From assembly GCA_001931875.2 (NCBI GenBank), contig MSJH02000802.1:238661-302660 (forward strand): 64,000 bases of DNA. Reading direction: 5' to 3'. Numbering within the stretch: the stretch's first letter is position 1; the number at the start of each line of letters is the position of its first letter. The DNA is from Byssochlamys sp. IMV 00236 (Eukaryota > Ascomycota > Eurotiomycetes > Eurotiales > Thermoascaceae). Below are positions 12,542 to 23,511 of the stretch, piece after piece. The position numbers and the translations under genes were made by a program. The notes under the pieces were generated by a model, which ran no database searches, was not told the DNA's origin, and saw only the letters and a list, made by a program, of their open reading frames with translations.

Positions 12542-14174
12542 ATGTGGCTCCTAGCAGGTGCCCCGTATGCGGCGGCCGTACTGTTTTTTGCGGTGGTATA
12601 CTTCTTTGTGTACCCCTTTATAGTATACATCCGGGACCCCAAGGGTATGTGGTTTGATTCCTCTACGTATAAATAATCATATTGACATAACAACAGGTCT
12701 TAGGAAATATCCCAACATGTCTCCGTTCTCAGGGATGTCCGCTGTGCCATTCATGCTCCTCGCAGCAACTGGCTCCCGGTCAAAGAAGCTTGCGGAAATG
12801 CACAAGAAGCACCCTGTTCTGCGAACAGGACCAAACTCTCTGTCCTATGGCGATGCCCGTGCAATCAGGGACATTTATGGCCATGGTACCAAGTGTATCA
12901 AGGACCCTTCCTACATCGTCGGAGCTGGTACCCACTTTCACCTGGCCGATGTCGTTGACAAGCTCGACCATGCACGCAAGCGCAAGGTTCTTTCGTCCGC
13001 CTATGCCCTGAAGAACCTCGAGACTTGGGAATACAAGGTCACCGATAAGGCTCAGAGACTGGTCAATCATTTGGACAAGGTCTGCACGGAAGCACTCGCG
13101 AAAGGCATGAGCCGGCCTGATCCCAAGGACCTGACCGTTGACCTTCGGGCATGGACGAACTTCTTCACGCTTGATGCTATCGCAGATATCGGACTATCGG
13201 AGCACCTGGGATTCCTGGACCAAGGACACGACCGCTGCATCGCCCAGAAAAAAGATGGCACCACTTACGAAACCAATCTCCGTGAAGCGCTCTATCCTAC
13301 CGCTCGTAAGCAGTCCCTGATCATTTGGGACTACGACTGGTATCCGACGGTCAACAAACTTGTCAATGTCATTCCCTTCTTCAACCGAATGCAAAAGTCC
13401 GCCGATAGCTGGGACAATATCGTCTGGCGACGAGCTACTCATCGCCTCCAGCGCTATCAGGCTGGTGAGAAGCTCGAAGACTTCTTCCAGGCACTTATGG
13501 AAGACAAGAACGGCAACCCCAATAACCTCGAATGGGGCGAGATCGTGGCTGAGATCAACATCATGATGAACGCCGGAAGCGTGACCACAGCCATCGCCAT
13601 TGCCAACGCCGTCTACCAGTTAATCAAGAACCCACAGTATATGAAGAAGCTTCGTGAAGAACTCGATGCTGTTTTAGATCCCGACGAAGTGGTTGCACCG
13701 TATGACAAAGTTAAGCATCTTCCATACTTGCGCGCCTGTCTAGACGAGTCTTTGCGTCTGTTCCCACCCACTCCTCACGGATTACCCCGTGCAACTCCTG
13801 ACGAAGGCGCTGAGATCTTCGGCGAATGGGTTCCCGGAAACACCACCGTCAGCATGTCCGCATTGGTTGCGCATCGTGACGAGAAAGTATTTCCTGAGGC
13901 CGACAAATTCATCCCTGACCGATTCCTCGGAGAAGAAGGCAAAGCTTTGCAACCATACTTTGTCGCATTTTCGGCGGGAGCACGATCCTGTATCGGGCGC
14001 AACATTTCCTATCTTGAGCAGACAAAGATGGTTGCTACTCTTGTTCATCGTTATGAGTTTGCTCTGCCATATCCTGAATGGGAGTTGAAACGTCTCGAAA
14101 CGATGAACTGGATTCTGGGTGACATGCCTGTCAAGATATGGAGACGGAATCTGGACGAACACGCTAAAGCCTAA
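12542..14174 (+). CDS. Cytochrome P450 monooxygenase
   Basis: A microsomal P450 of 526 residues. Exon 1 (12542-12644) encodes a membrane anchor beginning MWLLAGAPYAAAVLFF; exon 2 (12697-14174) encodes the rest, joined as RDPKGLRKYP. The upstream in-frame codons have no ATG, so 12542 is the start. K-helix ExxR is ESLRLFPP, the PERF-like region is FIPDRFLG, and the haem loop is FSAGARSCIGRN with the axial Cys. The I-helix reads MNAGSVTTAIA: the acidic residue usual before the conserved Thr is replaced by Val. The sequence resembles fungal P450s often labelled benzoate 4-monooxygenase, but it is not close to the CYP53 benzoate hydroxylase. The reductase gene follows on the same strand. The substrate is unknown; an aromatic acid is a guess from the neighbouring hmgA. 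Confidence 0.9.
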
Positions 14175-15818
14175 GGTATGGTGTGGTAAAAAGCATTGGA
14201 AACTATCTTCATAACTTCAGCTAGATTGATTTAGCCCCCGCGCCCCTTTTCTCCATTCTACTAGGTTTCATGTTGTAGGCGCAGTCACAGGAGTATGGAT
14301 GAATGGATTTTTTACCACTTCAAATCTCTTGCTTCTACTAACCATCAACCCACAAAGAAGGAGTCAAGTCTCTTAGAATATCTCCGCATGCTCACCTTAG
14401 GCCGTCCTACTGATTGACTCCTGGGCACTAAGAAATCAGTGGATGAGACATAGACACTGGTTCCGTACAGTTTGTCTTAGATGAGATGTCGACTACGACT
14501 CTCATATTCTCAATGTATTCATCTCAGACATCATCAGCCAAGTCAAACTCGACGCACACCAAGACCATAAAATAGCTATTGCCAACACGTACAACCATCA
14601 ACGTCCACCAGCGAATCCTTTGCGTTCCTTTAGTCCAAGCGCACAGAGCACGGAGATACTTACCCCATGCAGAATCAATTCGTACCTCTAGCAGCCCAAC
14701 CTGCAAGACGCTTATTTCCATTTTCGCCTCTTCCCCAGATCGAGCGCCAAAACTCAGAAGGCAGCACGCCATGTCTTGCATGTAGCTATTCCGGGGCGGG
14801 GGGCTTACTGCGTATTTTGGCAGATCAAATGGAGGAATTTACCTTATTCCATTCTCCGATATGCTTCGCGTCCTATGGATCCTTCAGAATCCCTCATATT
14901 AAACATATCGTATTGGATCTCTCTGTCTCTGTGCCACGTCTCTCGTCGGAAAATAGCCATATCTAGAGAAGTAGATATTTCCCCGGCCAAGGAACTAAGT
15001 AAGAACGTACAGTTGACTGCGATCGAAACCCCCGCACTTTTAGCTTTTCGGACGTTCGCCAAGTCAAAGTTGGAAAGCGAGCCCGATAGGTCTGTCTTTC
15101 TTGCTGCAGGAAGTAATTCTCGCCGATGCTTTACGATTTGGAGATTATTGCCAAATCCACTTGACTTAGTCAAATATGCTATGCATGCATACAACTTAAG
15201 AGAACATTACAGCAGGGTGTGTTAACGCATTTGCTATGTCGCAAGGGCAGAAAGGTTTCCATTCGAATACTTTCTAGTTATCTGGTCCTGATCGGATGAG
15301 AATTCAATAGCCGATAGAGACTTGTGGCCCCTCTTGCTCCTATAAGGAATTTTGCCCGGTCGCTTTCTGTTGTCTGTCACAGGGTGAACGGAGTTCGAAA
15401 ATGGGAATACAGCGCGATACCAATAATTTTTCTGTTCTCCATACTATAATCAGGACAGTACTTCCTGGGTTAGATGCTTTGGTTACGGCGTCGCCTTCCT
15501 GGTTTGGTTGGACCTTATGTCAATCATCTTGCAATACCTCGTGCTCCGTGTTTGAGGGATATTTATGCGGGGAGAATTGTGGAGTTTTGGTAGATATAGA
15601 TTGTAAACCATATCTTCATGTGATATGCAGAGATTGTGTGTAATCTATGCACTTGGAGAGATGTTATTTGTTTCATAGCCAACTAGAATATAAAGTCATC
15701 CTCTTTCCTATGCTTTAAGCATTGTTTGACAACGCTTATCTTCTCAATACTCTCCTGCTGTACTCTATTTCTTCCGTCCTTGCTTTTCAGCTGGCTTCTA
15801 ACCAGCAAAGTCCCAAAC
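14175..15818. other. Intergenic between P450 and reductase
   Basis: 1.6 kb. A leftward open stretch of about 115 codons at 14844-15194 and shorter ones near 14524-14781 are not recognisable and lack splice-supported extension. I treat them as chance or decayed sequence. The promoter of the reductase lies at the right end. Confidence 0.4.
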
Positions 15819-18020
15819 ATGTCTGGGCTCGCATTCACGCCCCAGGGAGTCAGGCGAGCTTTCGCCGATATAAAACCATCGTCGATTCTAGGGAACCTAC
15901 AGCAGTTAGATACACAATCACTGGACGTCCTTAGAGAGCTTCTTAAGCAAGCAGTCCCCCATAATGCAGCGGATTTCGCTGCGCTTGTCGTAATCTCCAT
16001 CACACTTGCGACATACCTCACGCGCGGTATCTTCTGGGATAGATCTGACCCTTACCATTACCTATGGTACGAGCGACCACAACTGAAAGATGGCAGCGGT
16101 GCAGTTGCTGCGGCTCAAAAAGCCACTAGGGATATTGCGAAGAAGATGGAAGAGACCGGCAAGGATGTGGTTGTCTTCTGGGGCTCGCAGTCTGGTACAG
16201 CGGAAGGCTTCGCGTACCGACTAGCCAGGGAGCTTCATATACGGTTTGGCAAGGAGACGATGGTTGCCGATCTGTCAGATTATAATCCTGATACTATCGC
16301 GCTGATTCCTCAGACAAAGTTGGCTATTTTTATCCTCTCCACCTACGGTGAGGGAGACCCGAGTGACAATACTGCTGAGCTCTGGGACTGGTTGGGCCAG
16401 GGACGCGATGTGTCGTTGTCAAATCTGCGATATGTTGCCTTTGGCCTTGGGAATCGCAATTACAAGTATTTCAACCGTGTCGTCGACGTTGTCACAGAGG
16501 CCCTGGATCGATTCGGGGCCAAGTCCCTCATGCCAGCTGGAAAAGCAGACGATGCAGAGGGTACAACGGGAGAAGATTTCATGACTTGGAAGGACGACTT
16601 GTTCCATATGTTGAGGGAGAAGCTTGGGTTCGAGGAATCTGAGGGCAAATATTCACCGATCCTCTCTGTCGAGGAAGATTCATCGTTGGAATGGATCGAC
16701 CTCCATCATGGTGAGCCAGACAATCGACGTGGAAGTTCGAAAGCGGCCGGTCAGAGTTCACCAGTTAAGGTCTTGCGTGTGTCTGAGACAAGAGAGCTGT
16801 TCAAGAACACACAGAGAAATTGTCTCGATATTGAACTCGACTTAACTGAGACACCTGAGCTCGTCTACAAGACTGGAGACCACCTGGCAATCTGGCCTAG
16901 TAACCCTGACACCGAGGTTGAACGACTCATTAACGTCCTTGGCCTTTCCAATCGCCGTTCCAATCCTATCATTATCAAATCCACGGACCCAGCCACAAAA
17001 CTCACTATCCCATCTCCTACGACTATCGACGCTGCCTTGCGATACTACCTCGAAGTCTGCGCACCTGTCAACCGTGATACCATCTTGGGTATCGCACAAT
17101 TCGCTCCCACGCCAGAGGCAAAGGCACAACTGCTGAAACTTGGCCAAGACAAGGACCTCTATTCCGACTTTATCTCAAAAGCGCATCTCAATCTCGGCCG
17201 CCTTCTCGAGCTAACATGCCTATCGGCGACATGGTCTGTCCTGCCACTTTCCTATGTCTTCGAGACTCTCCCGTCCATGCAACCGCGTTACTACTCGATC
17301 TCTTCCAGCAGTGTGGTCTCACCCCGCAAAGCATCAATCACAGTCGTCGTCTCCTCAGATCCAGTTCCCAACAACCCTGATGAACTCGTCCATGGTGTCA
17401 CGTCCAACTATCTCCTGGCTCTTTCCCGCAACAGAGAATCGAAGTCACATCCATACGGGCTCACCTATCAACTCCCTGGTCCAGCTAATGCCCTACAAGA
17501 CAACAGAGTATTCGGTCACCTTCGCCGCAGCAAATTCAAGCTCCCCTCTACAGGAAAGACTCCGCTCATCATGGTCGGTGCAGGCACTGGAGTGGCGCCC
17601 TTCCGCGCATTCCTTGCCGAGCGCTGCCAGCTTCTATCGATTGGAAAGCCCGTTGGTGAAATGATACTCTTCTTCGGATGCCGTAACCCAGAAGAGGACT
17701 TTATCTATCGCGAGGAACTGGAAGAAATGAAACAAAAGCTTGGTGGACGACTTTCGATCGTTACAGCTTTTTCCAGACTACGCGGTGAACCGCGACGGTA
17801 CGTCCAGGATCGGATCATCGAGTCTGGTCAAGATGTTGTAAGGTTGCTAGACGAAGGAGCAAACTTCTATATCTGCGGTAAGGCCGCCATGGCTCGAGAA
17901 GTTGAGAAGGCTGTCACTCAGACTGTGAAACAAAGAAAGGGGTGGGGTGAAGAGCAGTGCCAGGAATGGATTAGAGCTGTGAAGAGGAGGAATAAATGGC
18001 AAGATGATGTTTGGGGGTAG
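15819..18020 (+). CDS. NADPH-cytochrome P450 reductase
   Basis: Transfers electrons from NADPH through FAD and FMN to P450s at the ER. It is 733 residues long in a single exon. The frame is open upstream to a TTG, but the first ATG is 15819 (MSGLAFTPQ). A membrane segment follows near residues 50-70 (FAALVVISITLATYL). FMN domain: GSQSGTAEGFAYRLA, STYGEGDPSDN, FGLGNRNYKYFN. FAD domain: RYYSISSSS and GVTSNYL. NADPH domain: MVGAGTGVAPFRAFL and FFGCRNPEEDFIY. The end QDDVWG keeps the C-terminal Trp that stacks on FAD. Fungi usually have one general reductase (cprA). A copy beside a P450 suggests either a dedicated partner or simply the genomic cprA; the sequence cannot decide. Confidence 0.92.
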   Translation: MSGLAFTPQGVRRAFADIKPSSILGNLQQLDTQSLDVLRELLKQAVPHNAADFAALVVISITLATYLTRGIFWDRSDPYHYLWYERPQLKDGSGAVAAAQKATRDIAKKMEETGKDVVVFWGSQSGTAEGFAYRLARELHIRFGKETMVADLSDYNPDTIALIPQTKLAIFILSTYGEGDPSDNTAELWDWLGQGRDVSLSNLRYVAFGLGNRNYKYFNRVVDVVTEALDRFGAKSLMPAGKADDAEGTTGEDFMTWKDDLFHMLREKLGFEESEGKYSPILSVEEDSSLEWIDLHHGEPDNRRGSSKAAGQSSPVKVLRVSETRELFKNTQRNCLDIELDLTETPELVYKTGDHLAIWPSNPDTEVERLINVLGLSNRRSNPIIIKSTDPATKLTIPSPTTIDAALRYYLEVCAPVNRDTILGIAQFAPTPEAKAQLLKLGQDKDLYSDFISKAHLNLGRLLELTCLSATWSVLPLSYVFETLPSMQPRYYSISSSSVVSPRKASITVVVSSDPVPNNPDELVHGVTSNYLLALSRNRESKSHPYGLTYQLPGPANALQDNRVFGHLRRSKFKLPSTGKTPLIMVGAGTGVAPFRAFLAERCQLLSIGKPVGEMILFFGCRNPEEDFIYREELEEMKQKLGGRLSIVTAFSRLRGEPRRYVQDRIIESGQDVVRLLDEGANFYICGKAAMAREVEKAVTQTVKQRKGWGEEQCQEWIRAVKRRNKWQDDVWG

Positions 18021-18647
18021 ATAGCCTGTTTCTCAAGACTTCCGCACTGATCTTATTATTTCCTTAGCAACCCCAAGCCACATCCAAGATAGCATTGACT
18101 GAGTTGTTATTATTATTATTTCTCCGAAATGGGACTGTATAGGAGACATCTTCGCGCTTCGGCCTGCTGGATCGGCGTTCCAGGCACCGATTCGCCGACG
18201 AGAGCCCCGAGAGCGAACATCTGTAACGCTCAAATCGGTGGTAAGACGCTGGATATGCTTATTATTAGAGGTGGTTTTTGCCCCTTGCCTGTGCACAGAG
18301 TCCTTGCTAAGATGAATTAACTGCCGAATACGATCGATTCATTGCATATTCTCTTGGCGTCGCCCTCACGGCTTGTTCAACGCCGACGATCTACGTCCGA
18401 GAGTGTTTGCAGCACAGATACTCAACTATGGCCAAGATAAATACTTGGTCGCGTGGCTGCCGCCATTCTTTTCTGTGATTGACATCTATCCAGTACTTGA
18501 TGGGAATCTGTCTTTGTTTTTACGTGAGGCGTCGTTCTTTTTTTTTGTGGTCTGTTCCTTTTGTATGGTGAACTAGATACCTGGGTATCTATTGTCCAAT
18601 AATACTTGTCCCTGCTTTGAGATAGACAAACACTACCTACATACCTA
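18021..18647. other. Intergenic
   Basis: 3' region of the reductase and promoter of the DUF3112 gene. It has a short TTA microsatellite near 18108-18120 and no gene. Confidence 0.5.
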
Positions 18648-19757
18648 ATGAGCTCGAATTCAGTAAGTCATTTCCCCAGTTCCATTTCATATATAAAACA
18701 TCGTCTTCTAATAGATTACAATTTACAGCAACAATCAAAATCGTCAGGACCACCATGGGTACCCAATACGGCCTCACTAGGGGGTATCCCAACCGTGTCT
18801 GTTGACGTACCCATCGACGCCGTCTTCCTCGCACTATTCATTGTCGCCGCCGCTTCTCACATGACATTATTCCGCCGTAACAAGGCTCGAGGCCACAAAT
18901 TCATCCCATCCGGCGCAACATTCGGTTTCTGCATGGCTCGTATCGTGGCAAATGTCCTTCGAATAGTTTGGGCTTGTTATCAACATAACGTGCGCGTTGC
19001 TATCGCTTCTCAAATCTTCGTCGCTGCCGGTGTTGTTGTCCTGTTTATTCTGAATCTACTCTATTCGCAGCGTCTGCTTCGAGCAGCTCATCCTCGTCTT
19101 GGATGGTCTCGTCCGCTATCATATCTGTTCAAGGCGCTCTATGCGCTCGTCATCATCAGTCTGGCAATGCTCATCACAGTTACCGTGCAGAGTTTCTACA
19201 CCCTCAATACGAACACAAGACGCATCGATCGTGATGTCCAACTGTATGGATCGACGTACTTCATGACGGTGTCGTTCCTCCCGTTCGTTATCATCGCTTA
19301 TATCCTTCTAGCTCCGCGTTCAGATGCTCAGCGAATTGAGAAATTCGGCAAGGGCAGGTGGCGTACCAAGATCAGGCTTCTCTGCGCGACAACTTTCCTC
19401 CTTTGTCTAGGTGCTTCGTTCCGCTGTGGGACGAGTTACAAGAATCCAAGACCGGCGACGGATCCAGCGTGGTATCAGCACAAAGCGTGCTTCTATATCT
19501 TCAATTTCGGCGTTGAGATATGCACCGTGTATATCTACTTGTTCGGACGCTTTGATCAGCGGTTCTATGTGCCTGATGGAAGCTCGAAGGTCAGACATTA
19601 TCGTGGCAATCCTGCTGGTGAGGCATCTGAGCCGAAGGGATACGAGCAGCAAGTTCGAAACGAAGACGGGGATGAGGAAAGTGGATTAGATACTTTGCCT
19701 ATTGTTGATGAGGCAAGGAAGGTGGATTATGCAAATAACGAGCAGACGCTGGTATGA
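18648..19757 (+). CDS. DUF3112 multi-pass membrane protein
   Basis: A predicted seven-helix membrane protein of the fungal DUF3112 family, function unknown. Helices are visible as hydrophobic blocks, for example AVFLALFIVAAASHM, IFVAAGVVVLFILNLLY and ALVIISLAMLITVTV, followed by an acidic hydrophilic C-terminal tail. The first exon is probably only 15 nt (MSSNS, 18648-18662), followed by an intron of 66 nt (gtaagt...ttacag, 18663-18728) and an exon starting QQSKSSGPPW. The intron length is a multiple of three and holds no stop, so it can be mistaken for coding sequence. Spliced length is 347 residues. There is no obvious link to the P450 pair beyond neighbourhood. Confidence 0.82.
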   Translation: MSSNSVSHFPSSISYIKHRLLIDYNLQQQSKSSGPPWVPNTASLGGIPTVSVDVPIDAVFLALFIVAAASHMTLFRRNKARGHKFIPSGATFGFCMARIVANVLRIVWACYQHNVRVAIASQIFVAAGVVVLFILNLLYSQRLLRAAHPRLGWSRPLSYLFKALYALVIISLAMLITVTVQSFYTLNTNTRRIDRDVQLYGSTYFMTVSFLPFVIIAYILLAPRSDAQRIEKFGKGRWRTKIRLLCATTFLLCLGASFRCGTSYKNPRPATDPAWYQHKACFYIFNFGVEICTVYIYLFGRFDQRFYVPDGSSKVRHYRGNPAGEASEPKGYEQQVRNEDGDEESGLDTLPIVDEARKVDYANNEQTLV

Positions 19758-20332
19758 GAAAACAGCTTTCATGGATGTGAAACATTCAGCATTCACCATT
19801 GTACATATATCGATAATAATAATGAATTAGACTTAATCTGTATACCTTACACTTCTCCGCTATATTCTAAGCGTACACATTATTGGCTAGTTAGTTAATC
19901 GTCTCCAGATAAGTAAGCATTTGAAGAGAGTAGATCTTTGGTCTGCGAACTTGGAAGGTATAAAGCAGACGAGCTAGATTTAGACATTTTAATAAATATA
20001 AACGATCGCTGGCTTTGGCAGAAACAGCGGCAAATGTAGAGCCAATCGTTTAAAATGTGGAGAACGCATGTTCCTGGTCAGGATCCTAATAGTGACGGAA
20101 GCATCTCCAACGCGTTACCTGTTCTTCCTATCTTCTTAGCCTGAAGAATGGCACCGTCTCTGCTGTTATTTACCATGGCTTAGTAGCTCCATTTAAATGA
20201 TATGATACTCTTGCTTAGCTTTCTTGTTATGATTTCATTATTCTACATATGATCGCTTATTTGTTATGACTTTCCTTGCCAGGCCTTCTGCCTTGCGTTA
20301 GTTGCTACTACAGGACAGTACATGCAACCAAT
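19758..20332. other. Intergenic, convergent
   Basis: AT-rich shared 3' region of the DUF3112 gene and the SDR. No gene seen. Confidence 0.5.
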
Positions 20333-21356
20333 TCAACCAGATGAAGGGGTCTTCAAAAGGAGACCGCCATCGACATGAACCACTTGTCCGTTCACATAGG
20401 TTCCCGCACGACTGGCCAAGTAGAGGACAGCGCTACCAATGTCGGTCTCTCGTCCAGTACGACCTGACAGAAGTTAGTAAGTATATCTCACCCGATCCGT
20501 AGACTTGGGACTTCCATAACAAATATTACGTACCTGCAGGGAAATGCTGCCCAGCACCGATAATGTGCGATTTCTGATTCTCATCCGATCCGCCAGTCGT
20601 CATTTCTGACGGGAACAGACCTGGGGCAATACAATTGGCCCGAATGCGCAGGGGCACGAATGTATGCGCCCATTCCTTGGTCAGATGCAAGAAAGCCGCT
20701 TTGCTGGACGAATAGGCGAACTGGCCTCTAGAGGGTGTCTTCGTCATCCCCGCCGTACTCGAGATATTAATGATGGAACTTGAATGTCCGGGAATAGCCT
20801 CGCGTCCCTTGTTGAGTAGAGGAAGCAGCGCAGCGGTTAGGAAGTGGTGAGCAGCGACATTGCCGGCATACGATTCACGCCAGGCTTCGGTGCCGTCGAG
20901 GACCATCCACTTGCCGACTGCATTGGCGTCGGAGAAGTCGACTTTGTCGGCCTGACTAGTGGCGCGGGATTCAGGAGAGACGCCGGCGTTGTTGATTAGG
21001 ATGTTGATTCCTTTGTCTTCATTCTTTTCAAGTTCGGCTGCGATGGCTTTAACGCCATCCGTATGGGCGATGTCTCCTGGAAGACTACGGCATTGGAAAG
21101 TCAGAGATCCGTCCATATCCCCAGTTTAGTGGGCACATAATAAAATAACTTACGGGATAATCTGCCCATTTGAAGAATATTTCTTGGCGACAGTGTGAAG
21201 TGGCTCGTTTCTCCTTCCAACGACATACACACGAGCACCATTAGCAGCCAGGGCCTGTGCAGCCATGAGACCTATGCCACTTCCACCGCCAGTCACCACG
21301 GCCACGAAGCCCTTGACGTCGAAGAGCGTCTGCGCCACCAACTCGTCGCTAGACAT
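20333..21356 (-). CDS. Short-chain dehydrogenase/reductase
   Basis: NAD(P)-dependent classical SDR of 294 residues. Exons 21356-21154, 21084-20534 and 20463-20333 join as GQIIPLPGDIAHT and HFPAGRTGRETD. The cofactor loop is TGGGSGIG at about residue 22. ILINNAG follows, then the catalytic Ser in ISSTAG and the YSSSK active site, and the end VNGQVVHVDGGLL is typical of the family. The arrangement resembles fungal enzymes annotated as RhlG-like 3-oxoacyl-ACP reductases. Arg after GR in YVVGRRNEP suggests NADPH preference. The substrate is unknown. It lies close to the P450 island but points the other way. Confidence 0.88.
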
Positions 21357-22856
21357 TGTGAATCTGTATATGCCCCGTTATCGATTCTTGAGTAAGTGTC
21401 CAGAAGATTGTAAACTGCGCTCCTCTACGGGAGATTCGAGATAAACAATAGAAAATGCTAGTGAGCTCGGTAGTTTTGATAGGGAAGAGACGGTCCCTCA
21501 CGGTTCCTCATAATGTTAGGTACTTATATGGAACTCAACTTCCGGCTGCTGCTCCATGATGTCCATCAAAATACTCGACTGACGATAGCATAACATCAAG
21601 TGACATCTTCCTGAGGTAATGAGTAGCACAGCGAATGAGAACCTTGTAGAAGGCGTGTTCGTATTGAGCTGTCGATGTAAGTGGTAGGTAACTTTGTCCT
21701 TTGTTCTCCGAGCCAACCAACGCAGGGCAGGATTAGGTGCTTTTCTGCAGCTTGTTAAATTTTAGTTCCCGTCTGGAAAGACTTATATTCCTCTGAATAA
21801 GGATCGTATGTATATGAAACGCATATACTTACAGCGTGGAACATTAGGTACCTTTACTACCTAAACCAGTCAAGAGTCTAGATTTGAGGCGTCTAACACC
21901 ACTCTACCTCAACTTGCCCGCTATTCCTAATTCGCCTAATCGCCACAGAGCTATATTTACCCCGCAAACTGTCATCGAATAAAACAGATCTAGTATTTAC
22001 GAAGTACAGCCGCCTTCCTTAAATTCGAAGAACAAAATATCGCGCAGATGATTGCCGGACACGGCGTCACGACTACACAATGCATCCGCCACAGCCGATG
22101 CCACATTGAAGAGCATTCTGAGTAACTATTGCTTCTCGAGAGAGAACGTCCTACCTAGCCACATTACGGCTGGTGACAGTACATGTCGACTGCCATACTG
22201 TCATATTTTCTCGTTGCTGTCCTGAAGCAATCTGATAACGAACTGTAGTAGGACATCTAGAAGCTGCAGCGAATCACATCGAAATGATTTGACGTGGTGG
22301 GTCCGTAGAAACCTTTGCTTTCATGGAATTTTCGCTCGGGTTCAAGAGCACTGTATCATGAAGAATACTGAATAACGACAAATAAAAGACACAACAGCTG
22401 AATCAACGAGCTCTGACTGCTACTATCATCCCCGGTACCTTGTAGCACTATCCTAAATACCTATGCTGTCTCTCCGAGATGTCTCAGCGAAACTGAATCA
22501 GCTTATCGGACGAAATTGGTTCACGTGACCTGACTTCTGTGCACGCAATCTGATAAGCGGAGCTCGTCGAATCATAGCCGAGGAAACAGCACGAGACCGG
22601 ACAACCGGCCAATCGGAGCAGGGGACTTTCCCGATCAAGTTCGGCCGAAGTTACGGGATCTGATTAATCCGCTCCGATGCCGGACCCACGTGTGGCAATC
22701 TCCGACGTCACTTGGTTACTAACCCGCGTTCTTCTTCCCAACTTATCTCCATCAATTTCGGCTCTCTCATTCTTGAACTCTACCAACTACTATCCACATA
22801 CAACGATCATCAAACTCGATACAACAGAGCAACATAACACAACACATATATCAAAA
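21357..22856. other. Intergenic, ISU promoter
   Basis: 1.5 kb divergent promoter region between the SDR and the Fe-S scaffold gene. A CCAAT box stands at 22609-22613, a usual element for the CCAAT-binding complex that (with HapX) controls iron genes in Aspergillus. An E-box-like cacgtg is at about 22522. No gene seen. Confidence 0.45.
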
Positions 22857-23511
22857 ATGTTTTCAGTCAGAACAGCTTTCCGCGCCGCGAACTCCCTGTC
22901 CGCCCGAACGGGCCTGCGCTCCGCCGCTCCCATCCGGTCGCCGGCATCTCTGGGTGCATCTGCGCCTGCCCGACGATCCTACCATGAGAAGGTCATCGAC
23001 CACTACAGCAACCCTCGCAACGCGGGATCGTTGAACAGGAAAGATCCCAATGTGGGCAGTGGTCTGGTCGGTGCTCCGGCATGCGGTGATGTGATCAGAT
23101 TGGATATCCAGGTCGATGAGAAGACGGGCAACATTACGGAGGCGCGATTCAAGACTTTCGGATGCGGTTCGGCCATTGCCAGCTCAAGTTACCTGACGAC
23201 GCTGTTGAAGGGAAAGTCTCGTAAGTCTAGCCCATAATCTTATCAAAATGCGATACATTACGACGCATGAAAATGATACTAACAAAACAATTACAGTGGA
23301 AGAAGCCGCTAAGATCAAGAACACCGATATCTCCTCTGAGCTGTGCCTGCCTCCAGTCAAGCTGCACTGCTCTCTTCTCGCTGAGGATGCCATCAAGGCC
23401 GCTCTCAAGGACTACGAATCGAAGAGAGCCGGTGCTGCCACGACCAACCTCGCTGGTACGGCCAAGGCTTTCGACAAGGAACCCGTTGCTCAGGCCGCCG
23501 CCCAGGCGTAA
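22857..23511 (+). CDS. isu1: Mitochondrial Fe-S cluster scaffold protein ISU1/IscU
   Basis: Assembles [2Fe-2S] clusters in the mitochondrial matrix with the NFS1 desulfurase and hands them on via the SSQ1/JAC1 chaperones. The start at 22857 gives an Arg/Ser/Ala-rich presequence ([14 protein letters not shown]). The mature part begins near [19 protein letters not shown]. All ligands are present: Cys and Asp in GAPACGDVI, Cys in [11 protein letters not shown], Cys in [10 protein letters not shown]. The chaperone-binding LPPVK motif sits just before the last Cys. The intron at 23221-23296 joins GKS to LEEAAK. The C-terminal Ala-rich extension after the conserved core is common in fungi. An in-frame extension upstream to 22677 has no family resemblance. 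Confidence 0.95.
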
